A DNA stretch of 64,000 nucleotides from Psychrobacillus insolitus (GTDB taxonomy: Bacteria > Bacillota > Bacilli > Bacillales_A > Planococcaceae): assembly GCF_003254155.1 (NCBI RefSeq), contig NZ_QKZI01000005.1, positions 62,001 to 126,000 of the forward strand. The letters are read 5' to 3'. Below are positions 55,142 through 63,036 of this stretch, one piece after another (the stretch's first letter is position 1; each line of letters opens with the position of its first letter). Below the pieces are notes generated by a model that did no database searches, had not been told where the DNA came from, and saw nothing but the letters and a program-made list of their open reading frames with translations. The position numbers and the translations under genes are program-made.

Positions 55142-55822
55142 ATGAAACGTACAAAAGGTCGTATGGACGAAAGTATACTAGTTTGTGTATACTACGGACC
55201 AAACGGAGAGCGTCTTATTAGAAGAGGACATAAAATGGCAAGTATGCTAGATTGTCCCCTATATATCTTGACAGTTGATCCACTACCATACGATGCATTT
55301 GATGCTGAGAAATCAGGATATATTGAACAATGGAAAAGCTTAGCGGAAGAATTAGAAATAGAAGAATTTATCATTCGCGACAATGAAAAACGACCTTCTC
55401 CAAAAGTTATTAAAGAAGTCGCGCATAAACTAAACATCACCCAAATCATCATTGGCCAAACTGCTCAAAGTAGATGGGAAGAAATTACCAAGGGATCTTT
55501 TATGAATGTCTTATTAAAAGAAATTCCATTTGTTGATTTCCATGTCGTTTCCGTTGAACGTTCCGTAAAAGAATCAGAAGATGGAGTTTTCGAAAAAGGA
55601 GTCCGTGCTTATTTAGTTGTTGACGGAGATACGTACAAGGTTTCTTTTACATTTGCTAAAAACATGTGCCAAGAGGGCATATTCTTTAAAGAAGTAGGTA
55701 CAGACTTTGATAATGGAATTTTTAAGTTTATGCATAACAACAAGATGCATCAAGTCCATATCCAAGATAATTTATGTACCGATTCTTCTCAAGTTCCAGA
55801 TGGTTGTAGCTTAAAATTATAA
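55142..55822 (+). CDS. Usp-domain protein resembling the KdpD universal stress domain
   Basis: 226 residues. Residues about 10-140 form an Usp/HUP fold like that inside KdpD: ESILVCVYYGPNGERLIRRGHKMASMLDCPLYILTV, then KRPSPKVIKEVAHKLNITQIIIGQTAQSRWEEI and a GSFMNVLLKEIPFVDFHVV end. A C-terminal domain of about 70 residues (AYLVVDGDTYKVSFTFAKNMCQEGIFFKEVGTDFDNG) is not recognised. No kinase domain. Divergent from mrp, so a role in monovalent-cation homeostasis is a reasonable inference. GAGGAGTAGG before ATG. Confidence 0.8.
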   Translation: MKRTKGRMDESILVCVYYGPNGERLIRRGHKMASMLDCPLYILTVDPLPYDAFDAEKSGYIEQWKSLAEELEIEEFIIRDNEKRPSPKVIKEVAHKLNITQIIIGQTAQSRWEEITKGSFMNVLLKEIPFVDFHVVSVERSVKESEDGVFEKGVRAYLVVDGDTYKVSFTFAKNMCQEGIFFKEVGTDFDNGIFKFMHNNKMHQVHIQDNLCTDSSQVPDGCSLKL

Positions 55823-55826
55823 TCCC

Positions 55827-55859
55827 AAAAGAGAGACTCCAAGAGTTCTCTCTTTTTTT
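55827..55859 (+). terminator. Terminator of the Usp-like gene
   Basis: Stem AAAGAGAGACTC / GAGTTCTCTCTTT (one bulge) and T-run, directly before array C. Confidence 0.85.
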
Positions 55860-55866
55860 AATGAAG

Positions 55867-56229
55867 ATTTTGCGAATTCCGAGTGAAATCTTGCGCATAA
55901 CGGGGGCGACCTTGCGAGTAGCACCAATCTTGCGTGTTCCGAGTGAAATCTTGCGCATAACAGCGGCTACCTTGCGAGTAAGACAAGTAATCTTGCGAAT
56001 ATGGCCAGTGACCTTGCGAATAGCACCAAACTTGCGTGTTCCGAGTGAAATCTTGCGCATAACAGCGGCTACCTTGCGAGTAAGACAAGTAATCTTGCGA
56101 ATATGGCCAGTGACCTTGCGAATAGCACCAATCTTGCGTGTTCCGAGTGAAATCTTGCACATAACGGGGGCGACCTTGCGAGTAAGACAAGTAATCTTGC
56201 GAATATGCTCTCCAATCTTGCTCCTAAGC
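55867..56229 (+). repeat. Phased short-repeat array with 102-bp higher-order unit, CTTGCG core (array C)
   Basis: Eighteen units start with an 8-base core A(T/C/A)CTTGCG: 55867, 55888, 55909, 55927, 55948, 55969, 55990, 56011, 56029, 56050, 56071, 56092, 56113, 56131, 56152, 56173, 56194 and 56215. Spacing is 21 bp except three 18-bp steps that recur every 102 bp, showing that a five-unit block was duplicated. The 13-base spacers come in a few types reused in order. All steps are multiples of 3, so long open frames on both strands arise without being genes. It lies between two terminators of convergent genes. Confidence 0.93.
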
Positions 56230-56240
56230 ATTTTCTACAC

Positions 56241-56270
56241 AAAAAAAGAAGCGACTACTAAAGTCACTTC
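56241..56270 (-). terminator. Terminator of fsr-like gene
   Basis: Stem GAAGCGACT / AGTCACTTC with a 5-base loop and seven T on the minus strand. Confidence 0.85.
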
Positions 56271-56278
56271 CCTCCCAT

Positions 56279-57493
56279 TTATCCTTGCAATGCAATCTTT
56301 CTATCTTTTGGCAACGCTAAGGCTACCAGCCCGATGATTGGTAACACTGAAACAATAATCATCGTCGTATAAACACCTAGATGATCCATTAATATCCCGA
56401 TCACTACTGCTCCAATAGCACCCATTCCAAATGCAAGTCCTACCGTTAAGCCTGCCATAGTACCAATTTTACTCGGCACAAGCTCTTGTGCATAAACAAC
56501 TGTCACTGAAAAGCTTAGCATGATGAAAAATCCGATTAAAGTAAGTAAAATAACAACCACCCATATAGGAACATATGGCAATATTAAACTTAGTGGAATC
56601 GGTACAGCCACAGAAAGTAAAATAACATTTTTTCTGCCCATACGATCCGCCATCGGCCCTCCAAAGAATGTTCCAACTGCTCCTAATGCTAAGAAAATAA
56701 AGATGAAAAGTTGCCCTTTTTGAATCGTAAATCCGTAATTCTCCATCAAGTGAAAAATATAGAAATTGGTCATGTTGGTCACATAAAATGATCTTGCAAA
56801 AATGATAACCATTAGAAGAGTCAAAGCGATAACTACTTGTTTCTTAGTTAAAGATGGCAAGGAAGATAGAAGTACTTTCTTCGTTTTAGAAAGCTTCTCC
56901 TCTTCCAACTGTTTCTTATACCAAGCAGATATTTTCGATAATATAAAGATTCCCACTGCAGCAACAACAAGAAATAATGCTGCTCCTCTTTGTCCAAATG
57001 GTACTAAGATGAAAGCACTAATTAGTGGTGCGAGTGCTTGTCCAGAGTTTCCTCCAACTTGATAAATAGATTGTGACAATCCTCTTTTAGATCCTGCTGC
57101 CATGTATGAAACACGAGAACCTTCTGGATGAAAAACAGCAGATCCAAAACCTAAAAATATAACAGATACAAGAATAATCCAGTATTCCGGTGCAAATGCT
57201 AATCCTAACATACCGATAAATGAGCTCGTCATTCCGATTGGAAGTGCATAGGGCATTGGCTTTTTATCACTAATAAATCCAACAACCGGCTGCAATAATG
57301 ATGCCACTATATTTAAAACAAAAGAAATCAACCCTAATTGCGTAAAAGTAAGTCCAATTTCTTTTGCTAAAACTGGAAACATTGCTGGAATAACAGCTTG
57401 TAATGAGTCATTAAATAAGTGGCAAACCCCAATCGCAAACATGACAGGATACACCGGATTTCCAAGTTTATGCGTAGAATCTACCGTAGCCAT
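56279..57493 (-). CDS. fsr: MFS exporter of the fosmidomycin-resistance (Fsr) type
   Basis: 404 residues, twelve helices. The N-terminus GVCHLFNDSLQAVIPAMFPVLAKEIGLTFTQLGLI and GFGSAVFHPEGSRVSYMAAGSKRGLSQSIYQVGGNSGQALAP are characteristic of Fsr. It likely exports fosmidomycin-like or other amphiphilic drugs by proton antiport; natural substrate unknown. The ribosome site before ATG 57493 is weak. Monocistronic. Confidence 0.88.
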   Translation of the reverse strand: MATVDSTHKLGNPVYPVMFAIGVCHLFNDSLQAVIPAMFPVLAKEIGLTFTQLGLISFVLNIVASLLQPVVGFISDKKPMPYALPIGMTSSFIGMLGLAFAPEYWIILVSVIFLGFGSAVFHPEGSRVSYMAAGSKRGLSQSIYQVGGNSGQALAPLISAFILVPFGQRGAALFLVVAAVGIFILSKISAWYKKQLEEEKLSKTKKVLLSSLPSLTKKQVVIALTLLMVIIFARSFYVTNMTNFYIFHLMENYGFTIQKGQLFIFIFLALGAVGTFFGGPMADRMGRKNVILLSVAVPIPLSLILPYVPIWVVVILLTLIGFFIMLSFSVTVVYAQELVPSKIGTMAGLTVGLAFGMGAIGAVVIGILMDHLGVYTTMIIVSVLPIIGLVALALPKDRKIALQG

Positions 57494-57659
57494 ACTATTT
57501 GATCACACTCTTTCTTGTTTCCGAATAAAGTAATAGATTTATTATAGCGCAAATCCCGTTGAGTAAACTGAAAATATTTACTTTTAGAAATAAGAATAGA
57601 TTATAGTTGGTTGTTAACACTGAAAGGAAGGACATTTAGTTATAAAGGGGTCGAGCCTA

Positions 57660-58367
57660 ATGAAGGATTTATTTGAAATAGATTTTTGGGAAATGATTAT
57701 TCGAACTACTGTTTCTTTTGCGGCACTTCTATTATTAGCAAGAATTTTAGGGAAAAAACAACTTAGTCAGTTAACCTTCTTCCATTATATTACCGGAATA
57801 ACCATTGGATCAATCGCTGCAGAAATTGCGTCACAAACAGAAACGCCATTTGTAAACGGACTAATATCACTTATTTGGTGGTCCGTCCTGACATGGCTGA
57901 TGAGTTACCTCGCTTTAAAGTCGCCTAAGCTTCGAATCCTTTTCGACGATGAACCTACGATTGTTATTAAAGATGGGGAATTATCCGTAAAATCTCTAAA
58001 ATCTGCACGCTTACATTTGGACGATCTTATGATGATGCTTAGAGAACAATCGATCTTCTCCATTCAAGATGTCCATTATGCAGTACTAGAAACAAATGGA
58101 GAATTAAGTGTTTTTAAAAAAGTGGAACTACAAGAAGCGACCAAACAAGATGTAAAAGTACCGACTACGCTTCCTGTATATATGCCAACTGAAATTATAT
58201 CAGATGGGAAAGTTGTGCAAAAAAATTTAACCGAGCTCGATTTAACAGAAGAGTGGGTCATGAAAAAACTTCGTAAACAAGGAGTAGAATCTGTCCAAGA
58301 TGTCTTTTACGCACAAATCCAAACAAATGGTTCTCTGTATATTAGCCTTCGTAAAAACGGTATATAA
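57660..58367 (+). CDS. DUF421 membrane protein (YetF-like)
   Basis: 235 residues. Three N-terminal helices with RILGKKQLSQLTFFHYITGITIGSIAAE, the hallmark of DUF421, then a cytoplasmic part with two YetF alpha-beta modules (KSARLHLDDLMMMLREQSIFSIQDVHYAVLETNGELSVFKK and VMKKLRKQGVESVQDVFYAQIQTNGSLYIS). B. subtilis has several paralogues linked to spore or envelope functions. GGGGTCGAG before ATG. Confidence 0.92.
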   Translation: MKDLFEIDFWEMIIRTTVSFAALLLLARILGKKQLSQLTFFHYITGITIGSIAAEIASQTETPFVNGLISLIWWSVLTWLMSYLALKSPKLRILFDDEPTIVIKDGELSVKSLKSARLHLDDLMMMLREQSIFSIQDVHYAVLETNGELSVFKKVELQEATKQDVKVPTTLPVYMPTEIISDGKVVQKNLTELDLTEEWVMKKLRKQGVESVQDVFYAQIQTNGSLYISLRKNGI

Positions 58368-58400
58368 AAAGGACTTCCAGCCTAATGGAAGTCCTTTTTT
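58366..58400. terminator. Bidirectional terminator
   Basis: Perfect 14-bp stem AAAAAGGACTTCCA / TGGAAGTCCTTTTT between the convergent DUF421 and hydrolase genes. Confidence 0.93.
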
Positions 58401-58403
58401 CTA

Positions 58404-59186
58404 TCAAATCAATTGCTGGATTGCTTTCAAAAGTTCAATCGGTGCTTCGTACATACTCATATGACCAACATCTTTCACTAATACTTGTTTAATATTCTCA
58501 CCACTTGTTGTAAATGTTTTTTCTGAAGGAATTAATTGATCACTATCCCCCGCCACTAGCAAAACTGGTAACTTAGTATTTTCTAAAACTGCTATGCGAT
58601 CTTTTCTTTCCTTCATCGCATGTAGAGCATTTTTGGCTCCTACTGATGATGTTGTATACCCTATTTTCTTCGCTTCCTCTATTGCTTTCTGATGATCTTC
58701 TATATGATCTGGAGCAAATAATTTCGGTACTAAACCATCGATGAATACTTCCATTCCTTCTTCATCTATTTTATAAGCTGATGATACTCTGCCTTCTCTT
58801 GCTTCTATAGAATCTGCATAAGCTGTAGAATGTACTAATGAAAATCCATTTAATCGATTACTATACGATTCCGCAAACGCGAGCGTTATATAGCCCCCTA
58901 AAGAATGTCCAACCATCGTCACTTTTTCAATTTCTAATTCATCTAGAAAATCTTGTATAAAATCTGCATAATGATAGATCTCATTCATATTTTCCCAAAC
59001 CTCTGAATCGCCATGTCCTGGCAAGTCAATCGCTAGTACTCGATTCGTTTTAGAAAGCCCCGGAATGACTTCATTCCAATAGGTAGAACTCCCACAAAAA
59101 CCATGGATAAGTAAAAAAACTTCGCCTTTACCCTCGTCTTGATACGCTACTTTTTTGTTATATACTTCTACAGAATGCACATTCAT
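58404..59186 (-). CDS. Alpha/beta hydrolase
   Basis: 260 residues. Oxyanion loop LLIHGFCGSSTYW, DLPGHGDS, nucleophile elbow GHSLGG, acid in VAGDSDQLIP, His in VGHMSMYEAP: a complete Ser-Asp-His triad. Esterase or lipase-like; substrate unknown. No signal peptide. GGAGAG before ATG. Confidence 0.9.
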   Translation of the reverse strand: MNVHSVEVYNKKVAYQDEGKGEVFLLIHGFCGSSTYWNEVIPGLSKTNRVLAIDLPGHGDSEVWENMNEIYHYADFIQDFLDELEIEKVTMVGHSLGGYITLAFAESYSNRLNGFSLVHSTAYADSIEAREGRVSSAYKIDEEGMEVFIDGLVPKLFAPDHIEDHQKAIEEAKKIGYTTSSVGAKNALHAMKERKDRIAVLENTKLPVLLVAGDSDQLIPSEKTFTTSGENIKQVLVKDVGHMSMYEAPIELLKAIQQLI

Positions 59187-59319
59187 TTCTACACTCTCCT
59201 TTTTTACTCATTATAATGTATTCTACCCTTTCCTTCCAAATAAAAACCAAGAGTATAATATTTATACTTGATATATATTTTATACTAAATTATACTAATT
59301 GTAGAAATGAGGATTGAAG

Positions 59320-59640
59320 ATGAAAATTTGTCCATACTTAGAGTCGTCTTTTCAAATACTCGGTAGACGTTGGAACGGATTAATCGTTCATTACTTATCG
59401 AACTGTCCAGACTATACCGCACACTTTTCAAATATGAAAAAAGACTTAACCGATATTACGCCACGTGCATTATCACTTAAATTAACTGAACTCGCTGAGC
59501 ATGGTTTAGTAGAGAAAATAATGACCGTAGAAAATTCGGTTAATATAACCTATCACTTAACTATCGCCGGCCAAGAACTTGCTGAAGCTCTTAAACCAGT
59601 ACACGCTTGGGCAAAGAAACATATAACGTTAGAAAACTAG
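59320..59640 (+). CDS. HxlR family transcriptional regulator
   Basis: 106 residues from ATG 59320, six bases after GAGGA. HxlR/DUF24 winged helix: CPYLESSFQILGRRWNGLIVHYLSN, FSNMKKDLTDITPRALSLKLTELAEHGLV. The N-terminal Cys (residue 4) lies where YodB/HypR/CatR regulators keep their redox-sensing Cys. A second Cys follows at about residue 29. It is 17 bp upstream of a DsbA-family gene, suggesting thiol-responsive autoregulated control (inference). Confidence 0.9.
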   Translation: MKICPYLESSFQILGRRWNGLIVHYLSNCPDYTAHFSNMKKDLTDITPRALSLKLTELAEHGLVEKIMTVENSVNITYHLTIAGQELAEALKPVHAWAKKHITLEN

Positions 59641-59657
59641 GGAATGGGGAAAATAAC

Positions 59658-60587
59658 ATGACAAACCAAAATCCAATGATGTGTGATTTAGAAACAGGAA
59701 TTTGTGGACCAGCTGGAGAAGGAAACGCTGAAATGAGCTTTATCGATTTATCTACACCAAGCAAAAAAATCGATCTATATTACGTAACAGATCCAATTTG
59801 TTCACATTGCTGGGCCCTCGAGCCAACATTGCGTAAATTCGTAGAAGAGTATGGTCAATACTTTAACATGCATACAATTATGGGAGGCCTACTTGAAAAA
59901 TGGGATGGCTTTGCAGATGTTTCTAACGGAATTTCTGGTCCTGAAGACGTTGCAGGACACTGGAGAGAAGTTGGAGATCATACGCGCATGCCAATTGATG
60001 GATCATTTTGGTTGGAAGATCCAGTCTCTTCATCCTTCATACCATCTCGCGTTTATAAAGTAATACAACAAAAAGATGCTAGCTTAGCACCAGTTTTCTT
60101 ACGTAAAGCAAGAGAAGCAGTATTTCCTTTCAACAAAAATATTGGTAGAGACCAAGTATTAATCGACATTATCAATGAAATGGGATTGAACGGAGAAGAA
60201 ATTGTAAAAGAATCATATCTTCCAGCAGCACAAGATAGCTTACAAGAAGACTTCCAGATGGCCGGTCGCCTAAGTGTACGTGGATTCCCAACCATTATTT
60301 TCTTAAATGAAGAAAAAAAAGGAGTCAAAGTAGGCGGTGCTCGCCCATTCGACTCTTATGTGCAAGCATTAAAACAAATACTACCTGAAGAAAATATCCA
60401 ACCTAAAACCGCTCCAAAACTACAAAATATCTTGAAAAAAGAAGGCTTATTATTCTCTCGTGAAATCGAAGAACTCTACGGATTAGAACAATCCGACGTT
60501 GCCGCATTTGTAGAAAAAGAATTAACTACTGACGGCTATATTGTAGAAGAAGTTCTTGGAGAGAAATACATTAAAGTTAATAAGTAA
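59658..60587 (+). CDS. DsbA family protein related to SpxH/YjbH and FrnE
   Basis: 309 residues from ATG 59658 (GGGGAAAATAAC upstream). An N-terminal Cys-bearing tail (MMCDLETGICGPAGEG) precedes a thioredoxin fold with active site CSHCW (TDPICSHCWALEP), a helical insertion, cis-Pro loop SVRGFPTIIFL and a C-terminal helical extension (about 240-309). Layout resembles the ClpXP adaptor SpxH but similarity is not enough to call it that. Cytoplasmic. Co-transcribed with the HxlR regulator. Confidence 0.85.
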   Translation: MTNQNPMMCDLETGICGPAGEGNAEMSFIDLSTPSKKIDLYYVTDPICSHCWALEPTLRKFVEEYGQYFNMHTIMGGLLEKWDGFADVSNGISGPEDVAGHWREVGDHTRMPIDGSFWLEDPVSSSFIPSRVYKVIQQKDASLAPVFLRKAREAVFPFNKNIGRDQVLIDIINEMGLNGEEIVKESYLPAAQDSLQEDFQMAGRLSVRGFPTIIFLNEEKKGVKVGGARPFDSYVQALKQILPEENIQPKTAPKLQNILKKEGLLFSREIEELYGLEQSDVAAFVEKELTTDGYIVEEVLGEKYIKVNK

Positions 60588-60590
60588 TCA

Positions 60591-60628
60591 TAGAACGCCC
60601 TCAGGTATTGATACTTGTGGGTGTTCTA
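60591..60628 (+). terminator. Hairpin downstream of the hxlR-dsbA operon
   Basis: TAGAACGCCCTCA pairs with GTGGGTGTTCTA (mismatches). No strong T-run follows, so termination is only probable. Confidence 0.5.
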
Positions 60629-60682
60629 CGTCTTCTTATCCCGGTACTTTTCATAAGCCATTTCTAAGTACATCACTTTACA

Positions 60683-61270
60683 TCATACTTTCTCCCCTTC
60701 TAAATGCTTCGTACAATTATATAAATGACACAGATTTTCACTTTCTTGTAATTCAATAATCGTAACCGATGCATTATCTACATCCTTTAAAAATTCTCCG
60801 TCTGGAACCAGAGCATGGATAAGCCTTCCTATTAAATCTCCATGACTAACTACTAATACACGGCTACCTGAATGTACTTGTTTTACTCTCTCGATAAAAG
60901 ACATCCCACGAGAAAAAGTAACATCCTCTGGTTCAAAACCTAAATCCAACTCTTTCCAAGATGCTCCCCACTTTTCTAAGCGCTCTAGCTCAGTTGTTCC
61001 TTCAGCAACTCCTCCACCAACTTCAACTAAACGCTTATCTATACGGAATTCAGCACTTGGTAACCTTTCAGCAATAATCTCAGCAGTTCTCCTTGCTCGA
61101 ATTAAAGGACTTGTATAAATGACATCCCATTCTTCCTGCTCCATTCTATCGGCAACCCGTTCTGCCATTTCAATTCCTTCTTCATCTAAAGGAATGTCCG
61201 TATTACCTTGCTCTCTTCCTTCTTTATTCCAAGCTGTTACACCATGCCTTATAAATCCAATAGTCGTCAT
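60683..61270 (-). CDS. Histidine phosphatase family protein (phosphoglycerate mutase-like)
   Basis: 195 residues. RHG phospho-His motif GFIRHGVTAWNKEGREQGNTDIPLDEEG, YTSPLIRARRTAEII, and second catalytic His VVSHGDLIGRLIHAL. Belongs with PhoE/CobC-type broad-specificity phosphatases rather than glycolytic mutase. GGGGGTAAG before ATG. Divergent from the Mta-type gene. Confidence 0.9.
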   Translation of the reverse strand: MTTIGFIRHGVTAWNKEGREQGNTDIPLDEEGIEMAERVADRMEQEEWDVIYTSPLIRARRTAEIIAERLPSAEFRIDKRLVEVGGGVAEGTTELERLEKWGASWKELDLGFEPEDVTFSRGMSFIERVKQVHSGSRVLVVSHGDLIGRLIHALVPDGEFLKDVDNASVTIIELQESENLCHLYNCTKHLEGEKV

Positions 61271-61364
61271 ACCCTTACCCCCTTACATGCATTATAAATA
61301 AATAACGAGAAAATTAACAAGTCATCGGTGAATTTGCGATGCTGCCTTATTATTACCGTTCTAC

Positions 61365-61395
61365 TTGACCTTAACGCTACGTCAAGGTTTAAACT
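61365..61395 (+). promoter_or_regulatory. MerR-type promoter with 19-bp spacer and dyad
   Basis: TTGACC (61365-61370), 19-bp spacer, TAAACT (61390-61395). The dyad ACCTTAACG (61368-61376) / CGTCAAGGT (61380-61388) sits between them. An overlong spacer with a central dyad is the hallmark of promoters untwisted by MerR-family activators. Confidence 0.88.
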
Positions 61396-61417
61396 AAGCT
61401 TATAAGGAGGTGCTGAC

Positions 61418-62176
61418 TTGGAATATACGGTGCAAAAACTTGGCCAGTTAGCAGGAATAAGCACGCGGACACTTCGCTATTATGATGAAATTGGATTACT
61501 GAAACCAACTCGAATTAATTCATCTGGTTATCGCATTTATGGCTCTGATGAAGTAGACCGACTGCAACAGATTCTTTTTTACCGAGAGCTTGGCTTAAAC
61601 TTAGATAGTATCAAAGAAATAATCACATCATCCACTTTTGACGCAGCAACTGCATTAAAAGAACATCGAAATAAACTGCTCCAAAAAAGTGCACAACTGG
61701 ATATGTTGATAACTAATGTGGATAAAACCATTCAACTAAGAGAAAGGAGCATTACAATGTCAGATAAAGAGAAATTTGAAGGCTTTAAACAAAAATATGT
61801 GGATAACAATGAGGATAAGTACGGAAAAGAGATTCGAGAACTATATGGGGATAACACTGTTGATAAGTCTAATGCAAAAGTTAAAGGAATGAACCAAAAA
61901 CAATATGATGAAGTAACAAACTTAGAGCAACAAGTATTAGATAACTTGAAAGTGGCTATGGAAACAGGTGATCCAGCTGGCGAACTATCACAAAAAACAG
62001 CAGATTTACACCGACAGTGGATCAGTTATTACTGGTATCAATATTCAAAAGAAGCACATGCAGGACTGGCCGAAATGTACGTTGCGGATGAACGTTTTAC
62101 TGCTTACTACGATAAAGTACAAAATGGTGCTTCTGTATTTTTAAGAGACGCCATTCTTATATACACAAAAAACTAG
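61418..62176 (+). CDS. mta: MerR family regulator with TipAS drug-binding domain (Mta-like)
   Basis: 252 residues. N-terminal MerR domain (VQKLGQLAGISTRTLRYYDEIGLLKPTRINSSGYRIYGSDEVDRLQQILFYRELG), coiled-coil helix to about residue 110, then a TipAS domain (residues about 125-250, GLAEMYVADERFTAYYDKVQNGASVFLRDAI). Similar to B. subtilis Mta, which activates multidrug transporters and itself. TTG start at 61418, with AAGGAGG seven bases upstream. The MerR-type promoter just ahead supports autoactivation. Confidence 0.93.
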   Translation: MEYTVQKLGQLAGISTRTLRYYDEIGLLKPTRINSSGYRIYGSDEVDRLQQILFYRELGLNLDSIKEIITSSTFDAATALKEHRNKLLQKSAQLDMLITNVDKTIQLRERSITMSDKEKFEGFKQKYVDNNEDKYGKEIRELYGDNTVDKSNAKVKGMNQKQYDEVTNLEQQVLDNLKVAMETGDPAGELSQKTADLHRQWISYYWYQYSKEAHAGLAEMYVADERFTAYYDKVQNGASVFLRDAILIYTKN

Positions 62177-62183
62177 AAGGCGA

Positions 62184-62275
62184 GCCAAACGCGGAAGCGC
62201 CTATCTCTGCTTCGCGCAGGAGCACAAGAGATAGAAATAGAAATAGACATATTATGTAGAAATTTTCTTATTCTT
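62184..62275 (+). repeat. Dispersed repeat, diverged copy
   Basis: ACGCGGAAGCGCCTAT head, CTTCGCGCAGGAGC middle as in 35575-35691, then ATAGAAATAGAAATAGAC (short 6-mer expansion) and ATTATGTAGAAATTTTC tail. Confidence 0.8.
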
Positions 62276-62277
62276 TT

Positions 62278-62326
62278 AAAAAATATCCAGTTCTAAAGCA
62301 ATTTTAAATTGCTTCAGAACTGGATA
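62278..62326 (-). terminator. Strong minus-strand terminator
   Basis: 20-bp stem with one mismatch (62284-62303 with 62307-62326) and six T on the minus strand. The only coding candidate just upstream on that strand is the 27-residue peptide at 62391-62474; the Nudix gene is farther. Confidence 0.9.
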
Positions 62327-62390
62327 CCTAGTGTCAAGCCAATATGCGTGTTGAAAGCTTACCCTTTTTTCACTTACAGCCATTCTTTCC

Positions 62391-62474
62391 TCAATTCATC
62401 ATCATATAGGTTACGATGATCCCCAGAGTAATCCCGATTACGACAGTTGACACATACAATACTGCTCGTTTCAA
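62391..62474 (-). CDS. Putative 27-residue membrane peptide
   Basis: TTG at 62474 preceded by AAAGGATGGGGAA. Encodes KRAVLYVSTVVIGITLGIIV followed by a short Tyr-Met-rich end: a single hydrophobic helix after two positive residues. Lies between the Nudix gene and a strong terminator on the same strand, which supports transcription. No homologue recognised. Confidence 0.5.
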   Translation of the reverse strand: MKRAVLYVSTVVIGITLGIIVTYMMMN

Positions 62475-62592
62475 TTCCCCATCCTTTCATATCCTTATTA
62501 CCTAAAGTTTATTAATGAAGCTTGAAACTTATTCGGTAGCAAAAAATGAACGAGCTGGATCAGGGAGAAATGAACGGTAAAGCTTATACCAT

Positions 62593-63006
62593 CTATTTTT
62601 CTAATACTTGTTCGAGTATGTGGATATCCTCTGGATAACTCAAAGGAAGCATTTTAATTTCCTCCAATGACTTCCAAGCAACTTCATGTATAAATTCATC
62701 TGAATCTTGGAAAGTTATTTCCCCACTCTCTATTTCTACTAAAAAATATTCGACATAATAAGAAATTCCATATTCACTAATAACTCCACTTTTATTATGT
62801 ATCTTTTCATCTGTTCGAACGATTAAACCCGTTACTTCATAAAACTCTCGTTCACAGCACGCTTGAAAAGTTTCTCCTTCTTCGAATGTCCCTGTAGGAA
62901 CAGTCCATTTCTTTTCTTCCTCCGGAGCTGCTTGAAGAACCATTAACACTTCATTCTTATCATTTATACAAATGCCAGCAGCACCTTGCGAACTAAATAC
63001 ATTCAT
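62593..63006 (-). CDS. Nudix hydrolase with a variant Nudix box
   Basis: 137 residues from ATG 63006, six bases after AGAGG (ATG 63012 touches that site). Nudix box GTFEEGETFQACCEREFYEVTGL: the second Glu of the metal-binding EE pair in REUXEEXGU is Val. Activity may be reduced or altered. Substrate unknown. Just downstream of the ATL gene on the same strand, so probably one operon. Confidence 0.87.
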   Translation of the reverse strand: MNVFSSQGAAGICINDKNEVLMVLQAAPEEEKKWTVPTGTFEEGETFQACCEREFYEVTGLIVRTDEKIHNKSGVISEYGISYYVEYFLVEIESGEITFQDSDEFIHEVAWKSLEEIKMLPLSYPEDIHILEQVLEK

Positions 63007-63036
63007 TTTCATACCTCTTTCTTTCGATCACTTTGT

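Noticed and set aside
55728-56337. Long open frames on both strands through array C, encoding heptad-like LRI repeats
   Set aside because: They arise because all unit lengths are multiples of three. There is no ribosome site, the plus-strand ATG abuts a terminator T-run, and the frames run into neighbouring genes.
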